Source: Thermoanaerobaculia bacterium (lineage in GTDB: Bacteria; Acidobacteriota; Thermoanaerobaculia; UBA5066). Taken from it: a stretch of DNA of 64,000 bases. Numbering within the stretch: the first letter of the stretch is position 1; every line of letters starts with the position of its first letter. The notes under the pieces were generated by a model. It saw only the letters and a program-made list of their open reading frames with translations. It was not told where the DNA came from and ran no database searches. A program made the translations under genes and the position numbers. The stretch spans positions 1 through 64,000 of the forward strand of contig JAJVIN010000005.1 of assembly GCA_022071945.1 (NCBI GenBank). Reading direction: 5' to 3'. This document shows positions 15,753-24,665 of this stretch, piece after piece.

Positions 15753-17381
15753 TTACCTGTGGGCCCGGCCCGGCTGGACCGCCGCGATGAAGGTGAGCTT
15801 CGGGTTCAGTTCCTTTGCCCGGTTGAACATCCACTCGCTCTGGAAGAGCACCAGCGGGCGTCCCTCCACATCGAGCAGGCAGGCCGTGCGGCCCGGGTCG
15901 TCGAACTTCCTCGGATTGAACCCTTCTCCCTCCACCCACCGCGCCAGCTGGTACGGAAGCCTGATGTAGGAGACATCCGCCCCGTACTCCGCCCGGAGGC
16001 GGTACTGGATGACCTCGAACTGCAGGACGCCGACGGCCCCGAGGACCGGGTCTTTCTCGAGCAGGATCGGGTCGTAGAAAACCTGAACCGCCCCCTCGTC
16101 CGAGAGCTCCTCGAGGCCCTTCTTCAGTTGCTTCCTGCGCATCGGGTCCTGCAGGACGACTCTCACGAAGTGCTCGGGAGAGAACCTCGGGATCCCCTCG
16201 TACTCGAAGTTGCCCGCAGCCTCGACCGCGTGGAGGGAGTCTCCGATCCGGAGCGCTCCGGAATCCCACAGTCCAACAATGTCCCCCGCGTAGGCCTCCT
16301 CGATCAACATCCGTTCCTGCGCCATGAACTGGAGCGGCTTGTTGAGCTTCAGGGGCTTTCCCGTCCGCACGTGGCGGACTTCCATTCCTCTCGTGAACTT
16401 CCCCGAGACGACGCGGACGAAGGCCACGCGGTCCCGGTGCGAGGGATCCATGTTCGCCTGGATCTTGAAGACGAAGCCAGAGAAGGCATCACGGTGCGGG
16501 TCGACCGGACCCGTGGCCGTCGCCCTCGGGAGGGGCCGCGGCGAAAGCTCCAGGAACTTCATCAGAAACGGCTCGACGCCGAAGTCGTTCAACGCGCTTC
16601 CGAAGAACACCGGGGTCAGCTCGCCTTCGAGGAAGAGGTCCTGATCGAACGGCAGCCCGGCGGCATCCAGGAGGCCGAGTTCCTCGACGAGCTGCGCGTG
16701 GGCCCTCTCGCCGAGTGAGGCGACGAACGCCGGATCATCGAGGGCGGTGATCTCCTCCGCCTGTTTCCTTTCGCCCGTGTTCTCACCGCGCTCGTACCGG
16801 TAGAGGCGCCGCGTATTGCGGTCGTAGACACCCTGAAAGTCCGAGCCCGAACCGATCGGCCAGTTGAACGGCACGCACGGGATCCCGAGCACCTTCTCGA
16901 TCTCGTCCATCAGGTCGAACGGATCCCGTCCGGCCCGGTCGAGCTTGTTCATGAAGGTGATGATGGGGATCTTCCGCATCCTGCAGACCTGGAAGAGCTT
17001 GATCGTCTGCGGCTCGACTCCCTTCGCGCTGTCGATCAGCATGACCGCCGCGTCGGCGGCCGCCAGCGTCCGGTAGGTGTCCTCCGAGAAGTCGTTGTGT
17101 CCCGGAGTGTCGAGGAGATTGATGTGATGCCCCTCGTAGGCGAACTGCAGGACGCTGGTCGTGATCGAGATCCCGCGCTCGCGCTCGAGCTCCATCCAGT
17201 CGCTCGTCGTGTGGCGGCTCTGAGTCTTTCTGAGCTTCACGGCGCCGGCCACGTGGATCGCACCCCCGTAAAGGAGCAGCTTTTCCGTCAGCGTCGTCTT
17301 GCCCGCGTCTGGATGCGAGATGATGGCGAACGTCCGCCGCCTCGTGATTTCTTCGACATGGGAATGTGCTGGCAACGTCAT
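15753..17381 (-). CDS. prfC: Peptide chain release factor 3
   Basis: RF3 is a translational GTPase that recycles RF1/RF2 from the ribosome. The 542-residue protein has G1 SHPDAGKTTLTEKLL, G2 around RGISITTSVLQF, G3 DTPGHNDFSEDTYR and G4 NKLDRAGRDP. The RF3-specific HTTSDWMELERERGISITTS separates it from EF-G. The C-terminal half contains VVLQDPMRRKQLKKGLEEL and GAVGVLQFEVIQYRL, both typical of RF3. It is convergent with the macro-domain gene and divergent from the HtrA-like gene. Confidence 0.95.
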   Translation of the reverse strand: MTLPAHSHVEEITRRRTFAIISHPDAGKTTLTEKLLLYGGAIHVAGAVKLRKTQSRHTTSDWMELERERGISITTSVLQFAYEGHHINLLDTPGHNDFSEDTYRTLAAADAAVMLIDSAKGVEPQTIKLFQVCRMRKIPIITFMNKLDRAGRDPFDLMDEIEKVLGIPCVPFNWPIGSGSDFQGVYDRNTRRLYRYERGENTGERKQAEEITALDDPAFVASLGERAHAQLVEELGLLDAAGLPFDQDLFLEGELTPVFFGSALNDFGVEPFLMKFLELSPRPLPRATATGPVDPHRDAFSGFVFKIQANMDPSHRDRVAFVRVVSGKFTRGMEVRHVRTGKPLKLNKPLQFMAQERMLIEEAYAGDIVGLWDSGALRIGDSLHAVEAAGNFEYEGIPRFSPEHFVRVVLQDPMRRKQLKKGLEELSDEGAVQVFYDPILLEKDPVLGAVGVLQFEVIQYRLRAEYGADVSYIRLPYQLARWVEGEGFNPRKFDDPGRTACLLDVEGRPLVLFQSEWMFNRAKELNPKLTFIAAVQPGRAHR

Positions 17382-17507
17382 GCGTCAGGCCGCGCCGCCC
17401 CGAGGCGGCAAGGCGGCAGAATGTAGCATGGAGGCTCGCTTGGGCCCCCGGGTCCGGCCTCGATCGCCCGGAGGCAGATCTTCGCGAGCCCATCAGGAGA
17501 GACGACG

Positions 17508-18644
17508 ATGTCGTATCCGTATCAGCCGCCCCCGCCCCCGCGGCACCGTTCTTCGTTCTTCTGGCCCGTCCTTCTCGGCGTCCTTCTCGGGTACATCCTC
17601 TTCCAGATCCTCGGCAGCCGGGTGCCCCGCCTCGGACGTCCTCAGAGCGAGCCCAGGCCGGTCACGGCCCGGGGTGATCTGGCAGCCGACGAGAAGGCCA
17701 CGATTGCGCTCTTCAAGGAATCCGGACCATCCGTCGTCTACATCACGAGCCTCGCGAGGCGGAGCTACGGATGGTTCGACGTGATGGAGGTCCCGCAGGG
17801 CACGGGTTCGGGCTTTATCTGGGACCGCGACGGCCACGTCGTCACCAACTTCCACGTGATTCTCAACGCCGATTCCATCAAGGTGACCCTCTCGAGCCAC
17901 TCCACTCTCCCGGCCGCCTTCGTGGGTGGGGCCCCGGACAAGGACTTGGCGGTCCTGAAGATCGGCGCGCCGGCCGACAAGCTCCGGCCGATCCAGGTCG
18001 GAACCAGCAAGGATCTCCAGGTCGGCCAGAAGGTCTTCGCGATCGGCAATCCGTTCGGGCTCGATCAGACGCTCACCACTGGGATCGTCAGCGCGCTCGG
18101 CCGCACGATCGACTCGGTCACCAATCGCAAGATCGAGGGGGTCATCCAGACGGACGCGGCGATCAACCCCGGCAATTCGGGCGGACCTCTTCTCGACAGC
18201 GCGGGGCGCCTCATCGGCGTCAACACCGCCATTGCGAGCCCCACGGGCTCGAGCGCGGGGATCGGATTCGCCGTACCCGTCGACACGGTCAACCAGGTCG
18301 TCCCTCAGCTCATCCAGCACGGCCGCGTCATCCGGCCCCAGCTCGGCGTCGTCCTGGCGGAAGACAGAGTGGCCCGGAGGCTCGGCGTGGAAGGAGCCCT
18401 GGTCCTTCGCGTCCAGCCGGGCAGCAGCGCGGCCTCGGCCGGACTCCGAGGGACCGACCGCGACGAGAACGGCGACATCCTGCTCGGAGACGTCATTCAG
18501 GCGGTGGATGACGGAAAGATCGACTCCTCGGACGACCTGATCGCCGCTCTGGAGAAGCGAAAGGCCGGCGATACCGTCAGCGTGACGATCCTCCGCGGAG
18601 GGAAGACCCTCACCGTGAACATCACGCTGCAGGAATCACGCTGA
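17508..18644 (+). CDS. HtrA/DegP-like trypsin-type serine protease with PDZ domain
   Basis: This is a 378-residue membrane-anchored protease. A Pro-rich N-terminus is followed by one transmembrane helix (about 17-36). The trypsin-like domain (about 60-260) carries the triad H116 (VVTNFHVI), D146 (PDKDLAVLKI) and S224 (NPGNSGGPLL). A single PDZ domain (about 275-375) ends the protein. This matches the DegS/HhoB layout: periplasmic, anchored and involved in quality control. An AGGAGAG ribosome site lies before the ATG. The last 9 nt overlap the convergent EamA gene on the other strand. Confidence 0.93.
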   Translation: MSYPYQPPPPPRHRSSFFWPVLLGVLLGYILFQILGSRVPRLGRPQSEPRPVTARGDLAADEKATIALFKESGPSVVYITSLARRSYGWFDVMEVPQGTGSGFIWDRDGHVVTNFHVILNADSIKVTLSSHSTLPAAFVGGAPDKDLAVLKIGAPADKLRPIQVGTSKDLQVGQKVFAIGNPFGLDQTLTTGIVSALGRTIDSVTNRKIEGVIQTDAAINPGNSGGPLLDSAGRLIGVNTAIASPTGSSAGIGFAVPVDTVNQVVPQLIQHGRVIRPQLGVVLAEDRVARRLGVEGALVLRVQPGSSAASAGLRGTDRDENGDILLGDVIQAVDDGKIDSSDDLIAALEKRKAGDTVSVTILRGGKTLTVNITLQESR

Positions 18645-19514
18645 GGCAGCCGGGCGCCCGCGTCCGGGCAGGACGATCATGGCGACCCCGGCCAGGAGAA
18701 TCGCGGCCCCCGCCACGAAGGCCAGGCGGAGCCGGGCGCCCTCGAAGAGAAAGGCCCAGAGGTTCGCCAGGGGCGGGTTGAGAAAGACGAAGGCCGCCGT
18801 CTCGCCCGCCGGGAGCCTCTTCAGCGCCCACAGAAACGAGGCGTACGCGAGAAGCGTGCAGGGCACCGCGAGATACAGAGCCGAAAGGAGCGCGGCCGGA
18901 CTCTCGAGGAGGGCCCTGACGGTGGACGGCCGGGCCAGGACCAAGACTGGCAGGCAACCGGCGAGGAGCAGGGCATACGTGCCGTCGAAGGGGTCGCTCT
19001 CCTTGGGAAGGGTCCTTCCGATCACCGTGTAGACGGCCCAGCTCAGCGGCGCCAGCGCGAGGATCAGGGCGCTCGAAAGGTACGGCCAGGTGACTTCCTT
19101 GTCGGTGCCGAAGCGAACCACGATGAAAAGGCCCGCCATCGCCAGGAGGAGACCTCCGACCTTGCGGATACCGAACGGCTCACCGAGGAAGACCCGCGCC
19201 AGGACCGCCGTGAAGACGGGGTTGAGGGCAATGATCAGAGACGCCGTTCCGGAGGGCACCGTCTTGAGCCCGTGGAAAAACGCGAGGTTGTAAGCCGGGA
19301 CCGCGAGCAGCCCCATGAGAACGAGCGTCTTCCACGCCTTGCCCGGGATCCGGAGCGGACGCCGCCACCAGAGAAGAAGGGCGGCCCCGAGGAGGACGGG
19401 AACGAATCGGGCGGCCAGGGAGTCGGTCAGCCCGAGATGCTGACGGAGCTTCGCCGCCGCGAGGAACGAGAAGGACCAGACGAGAAACGTGGCGATGAGA
19501 GCGAGGTAGGCCAC
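18636..19514 (-). CDS. EamA/DMT-family permease
   Basis: This 292-residue, very hydrophobic protein has about ten predicted membrane segments in two repeated halves, as in the drug/metabolite transporter superfamily (EamA, RhaT/YdcZ-like). Recognisable pieces are AYNLAFFHGLKTVPSGTASL in the first half and AYASFLWALKRLPAGETAAF followed by LNPPLANLWAFLF in the second, the usual duplicated signature. The substrate cannot be inferred. It is transcribed away from the S9 peptidase gene and overlaps the 3' end of the HtrA-like gene by 9 nt. Confidence 0.9.
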   Translation of the reverse strand: MAYLALIATFLVWSFSFLAAAKLRQHLGLTDSLAARFVPVLLGAALLLWWRRPLRIPGKAWKTLVLMGLLAVPAYNLAFFHGLKTVPSGTASLIIALNPVFTAVLARVFLGEPFGIRKVGGLLLAMAGLFIVVRFGTDKEVTWPYLSSALILALAPLSWAVYTVIGRTLPKESDPFDGTYALLLAGCLPVLVLARPSTVRALLESPAALLSALYLAVPCTLLAYASFLWALKRLPAGETAAFVFLNPPLANLWAFLFEGARLRLAFVAGAAILLAGVAMIVLPGRGRPAASA

Positions 19515-19691
19515 TCTAGGGAGGCCGAGTATGCCAAAGATCCTGGGGACAACCCCGTCAAGAGCGCCGCCTCGCGACCTGATGAATCCCCGCCGGGCGT
19601 CCTTCGGCGCGGCCCACGATAGGACTTGCTCCAGCAGACGAACGGACAGGGCAGCGGAGGCGGTACCATCCGCCCGACGAGGAGATCCTTC

Positions 19692-21722
19692 ATGTTGACG
19701 TCAAAACGCCTCACCGCCGCCCTTGCCCTCCTGCTGGCGACGGCCGCGCACTCCCAGGAAAAGAAACCGGTCACGGTCGACGACCTCTGGTCGATGAGCC
19801 GGGTGGGCGCCCCGAGCCTCTCGGAGGATGGCTCGAAGATGCTCTACACGATCTCGACCTACGATCCGGAGGAAAACCGCCTCAACGCGGATATCTGGGA
19901 AATGAAGCTCCCGTCCGGGACGCCGCGGCGGATCACGACGAACCCGGCTTCCGACTCCTCGCCCGTCGTGAGCCCCGACGGCGCGTACGTGGCCTTCGTG
20001 TCCAAGCGCGAGAAGGACAAGGCGGCGCAGCTCTACCGGATCTCTCTCTCGGGCGGGGAGGCCGAGCGGTTGACCGACATGCCGCTCGGTGTCTCGAACC
20101 CGAAGTGGTTTCCCGATGGGAAGCGCATGGCCTTCGTCGCACCGACACTCGCGGGAAAGAAGTCGCTCGATGACGTCAGGAAGGCCCTCGAAGAGCGCGA
20201 GAAGAGCAAGGTGAAGGCCCTCTCGACGGAAGACCGGCTCTTCCGCTTCTGGGACCGCTTCCTTCTTCCCGACGAGTTCCCGCACATCTTCGTCGTCGAC
20301 GTCGAGACGAAGACCGTCACCGACCTGATGCCCGAGTCGAGGCGGTACTTCAACCTCCAGGACGGATCCGGCTCGTACGACATCTCGCCGGATGGCTCCT
20401 CGATCGTTTTTGCCGCCAACAGCACCGAGCCGCCGTACAAGGAGCTCAACTCCGATCTCTTCGCCGTTTCGACGAAGGGCGGCACGATCAAGAACCTCAC
20501 GGCGGACAACCCGGCGTCGGACGGCGACCCCGTCTTCTCGCCGGATGGGAAATGGGTCGCCTACGGGCGCGAGACGAAGGCCGATGGATGGCCCGACCGC
20601 GCGCGTCTCGCGCTCCTCGACGTGACCAGCGGCAAGACAAGGGTCCTGACCGAGGAGTGGGACAACGTTCCCGAAGGCTGGGCCTTCACCGCGGATGGCA
20701 AGACTCTCGTGTTTCACTCCGAGGTCCGCGCGCGGACCGGCATCTACTCGATGCCGGTTGCGGGCGGGACGCCGAAGGAGATCCTGAGGGGCGGATGGAC
20801 CTCGAATCTCGCCGTTTCCCCTTCCGGCACCGTGTACTTCCTCATGAGCACGCTCTCGCGGCCGAACGAGGTTCACTCGATCAAGCTCGACGGGAGCGGG
20901 CTTGCCGCCGTCACCCATGAGAACGACGAAAAGGTCGCGAAGATCGCATGGGGGGACGTCCAGGACATCACATTCAAGGGAGCAGGGGACAGGCCGATCC
21001 AGATGTTCGTTGTGACCCCGCCCGGCTTCGACGCCAAGAAGAAGTACCCGCTCGTCCACCTCGTGCATGGCGGGCCGGTCGGGACGTTCGGAGATCAGTT
21101 CCACCTCCGCTGGAACGCCCAGGCTTTTGCCGCTCCCGGCTATGTCGTGGCGGCGGTGAACTTCCACGGCTCCTCGAGCTTCGGACAAGCCTTCGTCGAG
21201 TCGATCTTGGGCGCTCATCCCGACAAGCCCTCGCAGGACATCCTGAAGGCAACGGACTACTTGGTCTCCCAGGGATACGTGGACCCGAAGCGTCTGGCGG
21301 CCGCGGGGGGCTCTTACGGCGGCTTTCTCGTCAACTGGCTGGCGGGAGCCACGAACCGGTTCTCGGCCCTCGTCTCTCACGCGGGTGTCTACAGCCTGCT
21401 GGGCCAGTCGGCCTCGGACTCCTCGTACGGGCGGCAGCACTCTTACGGCGGGTACCCGTTCAGCAATCTCGCCAACATCGAGCGGTGGAGCCCCAATCGT
21501 CAAGCCAAGAACTTCCAGACGCCCATGCTGATCCTGCACGGAGAGAAGGACTACCGGGTGCCCGTGACCCAGGGACTCGAGATCTATGGCGTGCTGAAGG
21601 CCAAGGGAGTTCCCGCCCGGCTGGTCTACTACCCGGACGAGAATCACTGGATCGTGAAGGGGGCCAATGCGAAACACTGGTACGGAGAAGTCCTTGGCTG
21701 GCTTGGCCGGTACCTGAAGTGA
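19692..21722 (+). CDS. Secreted S9-family prolyl oligopeptidase/acylaminoacyl peptidase
   Basis: This 676-residue protein starts at the ATG at 19692, which has a GAGGAGA ribosome site. A signal peptide (RLTAALALLLATAAHSQ) precedes a WD40-like propeller with repeated SPDG/S-DG motifs (about 45-400). A C-terminal alpha/beta-hydrolase follows, with S541 in GGSYGGFLVNW, D620 in HGEKDYRVPV and H652 in DENHWIV. The full Ser-Asp-His set is present. S9C enzymes cleave short peptides or release N-acylated residues. It is probably periplasmic or secreted, for peptide scavenging. Confidence 0.94.
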   Translation: MLTSKRLTAALALLLATAAHSQEKKPVTVDDLWSMSRVGAPSLSEDGSKMLYTISTYDPEENRLNADIWEMKLPSGTPRRITTNPASDSSPVVSPDGAYVAFVSKREKDKAAQLYRISLSGGEAERLTDMPLGVSNPKWFPDGKRMAFVAPTLAGKKSLDDVRKALEEREKSKVKALSTEDRLFRFWDRFLLPDEFPHIFVVDVETKTVTDLMPESRRYFNLQDGSGSYDISPDGSSIVFAANSTEPPYKELNSDLFAVSTKGGTIKNLTADNPASDGDPVFSPDGKWVAYGRETKADGWPDRARLALLDVTSGKTRVLTEEWDNVPEGWAFTADGKTLVFHSEVRARTGIYSMPVAGGTPKEILRGGWTSNLAVSPSGTVYFLMSTLSRPNEVHSIKLDGSGLAAVTHENDEKVAKIAWGDVQDITFKGAGDRPIQMFVVTPPGFDAKKKYPLVHLVHGGPVGTFGDQFHLRWNAQAFAAPGYVVAAVNFHGSSSFGQAFVESILGAHPDKPSQDILKATDYLVSQGYVDPKRLAAAGGSYGGFLVNWLAGATNRFSALVSHAGVYSLLGQSASDSSYGRQHSYGGYPFSNLANIERWSPNRQAKNFQTPMLILHGEKDYRVPVTQGLEIYGVLKAKGVPARLVYYPDENHWIVKGANAKHWYGEVLGWLGRYLK

Positions 21723-21740
21723 CCGGGCGGAAGGCCCGGT
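21722..21740 (+). terminator. Hairpin after the S9 peptidase stop
   Basis: A perfect 7-bp stem, ACCGGGC (21722-21728) with GCCCGGT (21734-21740), encloses a GGAAG loop directly after the TGA. No T-run follows. Instead TAAGCT begins 3 nt later and probably serves the next gene. It could be a weak or factor-dependent terminator that insulates the two genes. Confidence 0.4.
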
Positions 21741-21742
21741 GC

Positions 21743-21748
21743 TAAGCT
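21743..21748 (+). promoter_or_regulatory. Candidate -10 element of the aminotransferase gene (TAAGCT)
   Basis: TAAGCT ends 7 nt before the GTG start at 21756. GTGACC, 18 nt upstream (21719-21724), matches the -35 consensus at four positions and overlaps the stop codon of the S9 peptidase gene. No Shine-Dalgarno sequence is seen, so a leaderless transcript is likely. Confidence 0.4.
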
Positions 21749-21755
21749 GACAGCC

Positions 21756-22991
21756 GTGACCACAGCCAACACAGCCACCGCGCCTCGAGTGTCCGTCCGC
21801 GGGCGGACAATGCCCCCGTCGCCGATCCGGAAGCTCGCCCCCCTCGCCAACGCGGCGAAGAGCCGCGGCGTCAAGGTCTACCACCTCAACATCGGTCAGC
21901 CCGACCTGGAAACCCCGGAACCGATCCGTGCCAGGCTGTCGACGATCACGGAGAAGACATACGCCTACTCACCCTCGGAAGGAACGCCCGAGTACCTCGA
22001 TTCCCTGCGCCAGTACTACCACAAGCGCGGGATCGACCTGAAACCAGGTCAGATCATCGCCACGACGGGCGGGAGCGAGGCGGTCCAGTTCGCCCTCATG
22101 GCGGTCGGGGACCCCGGCGACGAGGTGATGGTCGTCGAACCCTTCTACACGAACTACCGGAGCTTCGCCGCCATGGCCGGGATGAAGCTCAACACCCTGA
22201 CCGCCCACGGTGACGACGGGTTCCACGCGCCTCCCCTCTCCGTGTGGGAAAAGGCCCTGACGGAAAAAACCCGGGCCGTCCTCCTGTGCAATCCGAGTAA
22301 TCCGACGGGCACCGTCTTCTCCCGTGAGGAGGTCGTCATGGTCGCGCAGTTCTGCCGCGATCACGGCCTCTTCCTCATTTCCGACGAGGTCTACCGCGAG
22401 TTCGTTTACGACGGCCGCGAGGCCACGAGCGCCCTCAACCTCGCCGGGTTCGAGGAAATCGTCATCGTGGTCGACAGCCTCTCCAAGCGCTACAGCGCCT
22501 GCGGCATCCGGCTCGGTAGCATCGCCAGCCGCAACAGCGAGGTCATGGACACGATGAACCGTCTCGCCATGGGACGGCTCTCGCCGCCCGGCCTCGCCCA
22601 GCGGATCGCTCCCGGCGCTCTCCTTCTCGGACCCGAGTACACGGAGGGAGTCGTCACGGAGTACCAGAAGCGCCGCGACATCCTGTGCGAGGGGCTCGGC
22701 AAGATCCCCGGGGTCTTCGTCCGCAAGCCCGAGGGCGCCTTCTACATGGTGGTGAGGCTGCCGATCGAGGACAGCGAGGACTTCGCTGCGTGGCTCTTGA
22801 CGAGCTTCAGCTACAACGGGTCCACCGTCATGGTCGCTCCGGCCCCTGGCTTTTACGCGACGGAGGGCCTCGGCAAGGACGAGGTGAGGATTGCGTACGT
22901 GCTGAAGCAGGACGACCTCGAGGCGTCCATCGACATCCTCGCTCACGCCCTGACCGCGTATCGCCAGGCCCGCGGACTCCCCGCTCTCTGA
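21756..22991 (+). CDS. Class I/II aminotransferase (PLP-dependent, AspC-like)
   Basis: This 411-residue aminotransferase of fold type I has a GTG start. It has HLNIGQPDLETP near the N-terminus, TGGSEAVQFALMA, LLCNPSNPTGTVFS, ISDEVYREFVYDG and the PLP-lysine motif SLSKRYSACGIRLGS. This set is typical of the aspartate/aromatic aminotransferase subgroup. The exact amino-group donor is not deducible. The gene follows the S9 peptidase by 33 nt but probably has its own promoter. The start is supported by a -10-like TAAGCT 7 nt upstream. Confidence 0.9.
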   Translation: MTTANTATAPRVSVRGRTMPPSPIRKLAPLANAAKSRGVKVYHLNIGQPDLETPEPIRARLSTITEKTYAYSPSEGTPEYLDSLRQYYHKRGIDLKPGQIIATTGGSEAVQFALMAVGDPGDEVMVVEPFYTNYRSFAAMAGMKLNTLTAHGDDGFHAPPLSVWEKALTEKTRAVLLCNPSNPTGTVFSREEVVMVAQFCRDHGLFLISDEVYREFVYDGREATSALNLAGFEEIVIVVDSLSKRYSACGIRLGSIASRNSEVMDTMNRLAMGRLSPPGLAQRIAPGALLLGPEYTEGVVTEYQKRRDILCEGLGKIPGVFVRKPEGAFYMVVRLPIEDSEDFAAWLLTSFSYNGSTVMVAPAPGFYATEGLGKDEVRIAYVLKQDDLEASIDILAHALTAYRQARGLPAL

Positions 22992-23016
22992 GCTCCCATC
23001 CCATCCTCCCGACCGC

Positions 23017-24456
23017 ATGATCCAGAACATCAAGACGATCAACTTCGATGTCGTGGTGATCGGCGGCGGGCCTGCAGGCGAACGGGCGGCCATCCAGGCC
23101 GCCCGTGCTCGTAAGCAGGTCGCCCTGATCGAGAAGGCAAACGTCGTGGGCGGGGCTCGCGTCAACTGGGGGACCATCCCCTCGAAGACGCTGCGCGAGA
23201 GTGCCCTCTTCGTTCACGGCTTGACCCGGAACAAGCTCCACGGCATCAAGTGCGAGATCGCCGACGAGATCACGGTCGCGGACTTCATGTACCGCGAGAG
23301 GCTCGTCGTCCAGCGCGAGCTCGAAATGATCAACTCGTCGCTCGACAGGTACCGGATCGACGTCTACAAGGGAAGCGGCCGGTTCGTGGATCCCCACACG
23401 GTCACCGTTGTCGACGGCGAGGGAAATGAGCTCCGCCGGCTCAGGGGACAGTTCGTGGTGATCGCGACCGGCTCGAGGCCCAACCGCCCCGCGGACGTTC
23501 CCTTCGACGGCGAGGCGGTCTTCGACAGCGACGTGATCCTCAGCCTGCCCCGCATGCCGAGGTCGATGACGGTTCTCGGAGCCGGCGTCATCGGGATCGA
23601 GTACGCCAGCATCTTCGCCGCCCTCGGTCTCGAGGTAACGCTCGTGGACACGCGGGATCGGCTGCTCCCCTACCTCGACCGGGAAATCGTCTGGATTCTC
23701 GAGAGCGAACTCAGACAGCTCGGCGTCGTCGTCACACACAACGATCGCTACGAATCAATCGAGCGCCGCGGCAATGGCGTCTGGTGCAAGACGAAAAAGG
23801 GGATGGAGCTCTCGGCTGACGTTCTTCTCTACTGCGTGGGCCGCGATGGAAACACCAGGGACCTGGGCCTCGATACAGTGGGAATCACGCCCGACAAGTA
23901 CGGCCTGATCCAGGTCAACGAGTTCTTCCAGACCGCCCACTCGCACATCTACGCGGTCGGGGACGTCATCGGGTACCCGGCGCTCGCGAGCACGTCGATG
24001 GAACAGGGCCGCCGCTCGATGCGCCACGCCTTCAACCTCCCGGGCCCCGTCGCCCGAACGGACGTCCTCCCCTTCGCCATCTACTCGATCCCGGAGGTCA
24101 GTTACATCGGCGACACCGAGGAGAGCCTCCAGGAAAAAGGCATCCCCTACGTCGCCGGGCGCGGCCAGTACGGCATGAACCCGCGCGGCCAGATCATCGG
24201 CGACACCGAGGGAATGCTGAAGCTCCTCTTTGACGCCTCTTCCGCCAAGCTCCTCGGGGCCCACATGGTGGGCATGGGGGCGAGCGAGCTGATCCACATC
24301 GGGCAGGCCTATCTGCAGTCGGGCATGACGGCGTTCCAGATCGCGGAGTCGATCTACAACTACCCCACGCTCGCCGATCTCTACCGCCACGCCGCGCTCT
24401 CGGCCGCCAACGAGATCAAGAAGCGGGCGGGCAAGGAAGGGTCGTTTCCGCCGTGA
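23017..24456 (+). CDS. sthA: Soluble pyridine nucleotide transhydrogenase
   Basis: SthA is a soluble FAD enzyme that exchanges hydride between NADPH and NAD+. The 479-residue protein has the FAD site DVVVIGGGPAGERAAIQAA, the SthA-type NWGTIPSKTLRE segment, the NAD site MTVLGAGVIGIEYASIFAALG, and IYAVGDVIGYPAL. The two redox cysteines of lipoamide dehydrogenase-like relatives are missing (GGARVNWGTIPSK). This is expected for transhydrogenases and argues against Lpd or GorA. Even the single Cys found in the E. coli loop is absent. It lies 25 nt after the aminotransferase gene and may be co-transcribed with it. Confidence 0.93.
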   Translation: MIQNIKTINFDVVVIGGGPAGERAAIQAARARKQVALIEKANVVGGARVNWGTIPSKTLRESALFVHGLTRNKLHGIKCEIADEITVADFMYRERLVVQRELEMINSSLDRYRIDVYKGSGRFVDPHTVTVVDGEGNELRRLRGQFVVIATGSRPNRPADVPFDGEAVFDSDVILSLPRMPRSMTVLGAGVIGIEYASIFAALGLEVTLVDTRDRLLPYLDREIVWILESELRQLGVVVTHNDRYESIERRGNGVWCKTKKGMELSADVLLYCVGRDGNTRDLGLDTVGITPDKYGLIQVNEFFQTAHSHIYAVGDVIGYPALASTSMEQGRRSMRHAFNLPGPVARTDVLPFAIYSIPEVSYIGDTEESLQEKGIPYVAGRGQYGMNPRGQIIGDTEGMLKLLFDASSAKLLGAHMVGMGASELIHIGQAYLQSGMTAFQIAESIYNYPTLADLYRHAALSAANEIKKRAGKEGSFPP

Positions 24457-24504
24457 GCCGCGTCTCCCTTCTCCCTTGGGGAGATGGGCCGGCGATGTGG
24501 GCCT

Positions 24505-24528
24505 CCTGGCGGTCCTGTCATCGCCAGG
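24505..24528. terminator. Hairpin between convergent sthA and proA
   Basis: CCTGGCG (24505-24511) pairs perfectly with CGCCAGG (24522-24528) across a 10-base loop, in the 209-base gap between convergent genes. There is no T-run on either side. The rest of the gap is GC-rich, with REP-like GGGGGAGAGGGC wording near 24597-24620. It may be a bidirectional structural barrier. Confidence 0.3.
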
Positions 24529-24665
24529 TGAGATCTCAGCGGCGGGGCGGGAGGCCCTTACCGATCCTTCGCCTTGCCCTCTCCTGAGGCCCCGGGGGAG
24601 AGGGCCCCCCCGGGGACGAATCCCTGGGGCACGGAGCAACGCCCCCGGCGAGGCTCCGGTGAGCC

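Noticed and set aside
19701-21884. Minus-strand open frame of about 727 codons antisense to the S9 peptidase
   Set aside because: It mirrors the codon bias of the peptidase gene. There are no motifs, signal peptide or ribosome site, while the plus-strand frame has a full catalytic triad.
23140-23190. Missing redox-active cysteine pair in the SthA homolog
   Set aside because: Soluble transhydrogenases naturally lack the CxxxxC disulfide of lipoamide dehydrogenases, so this supports the assignment.
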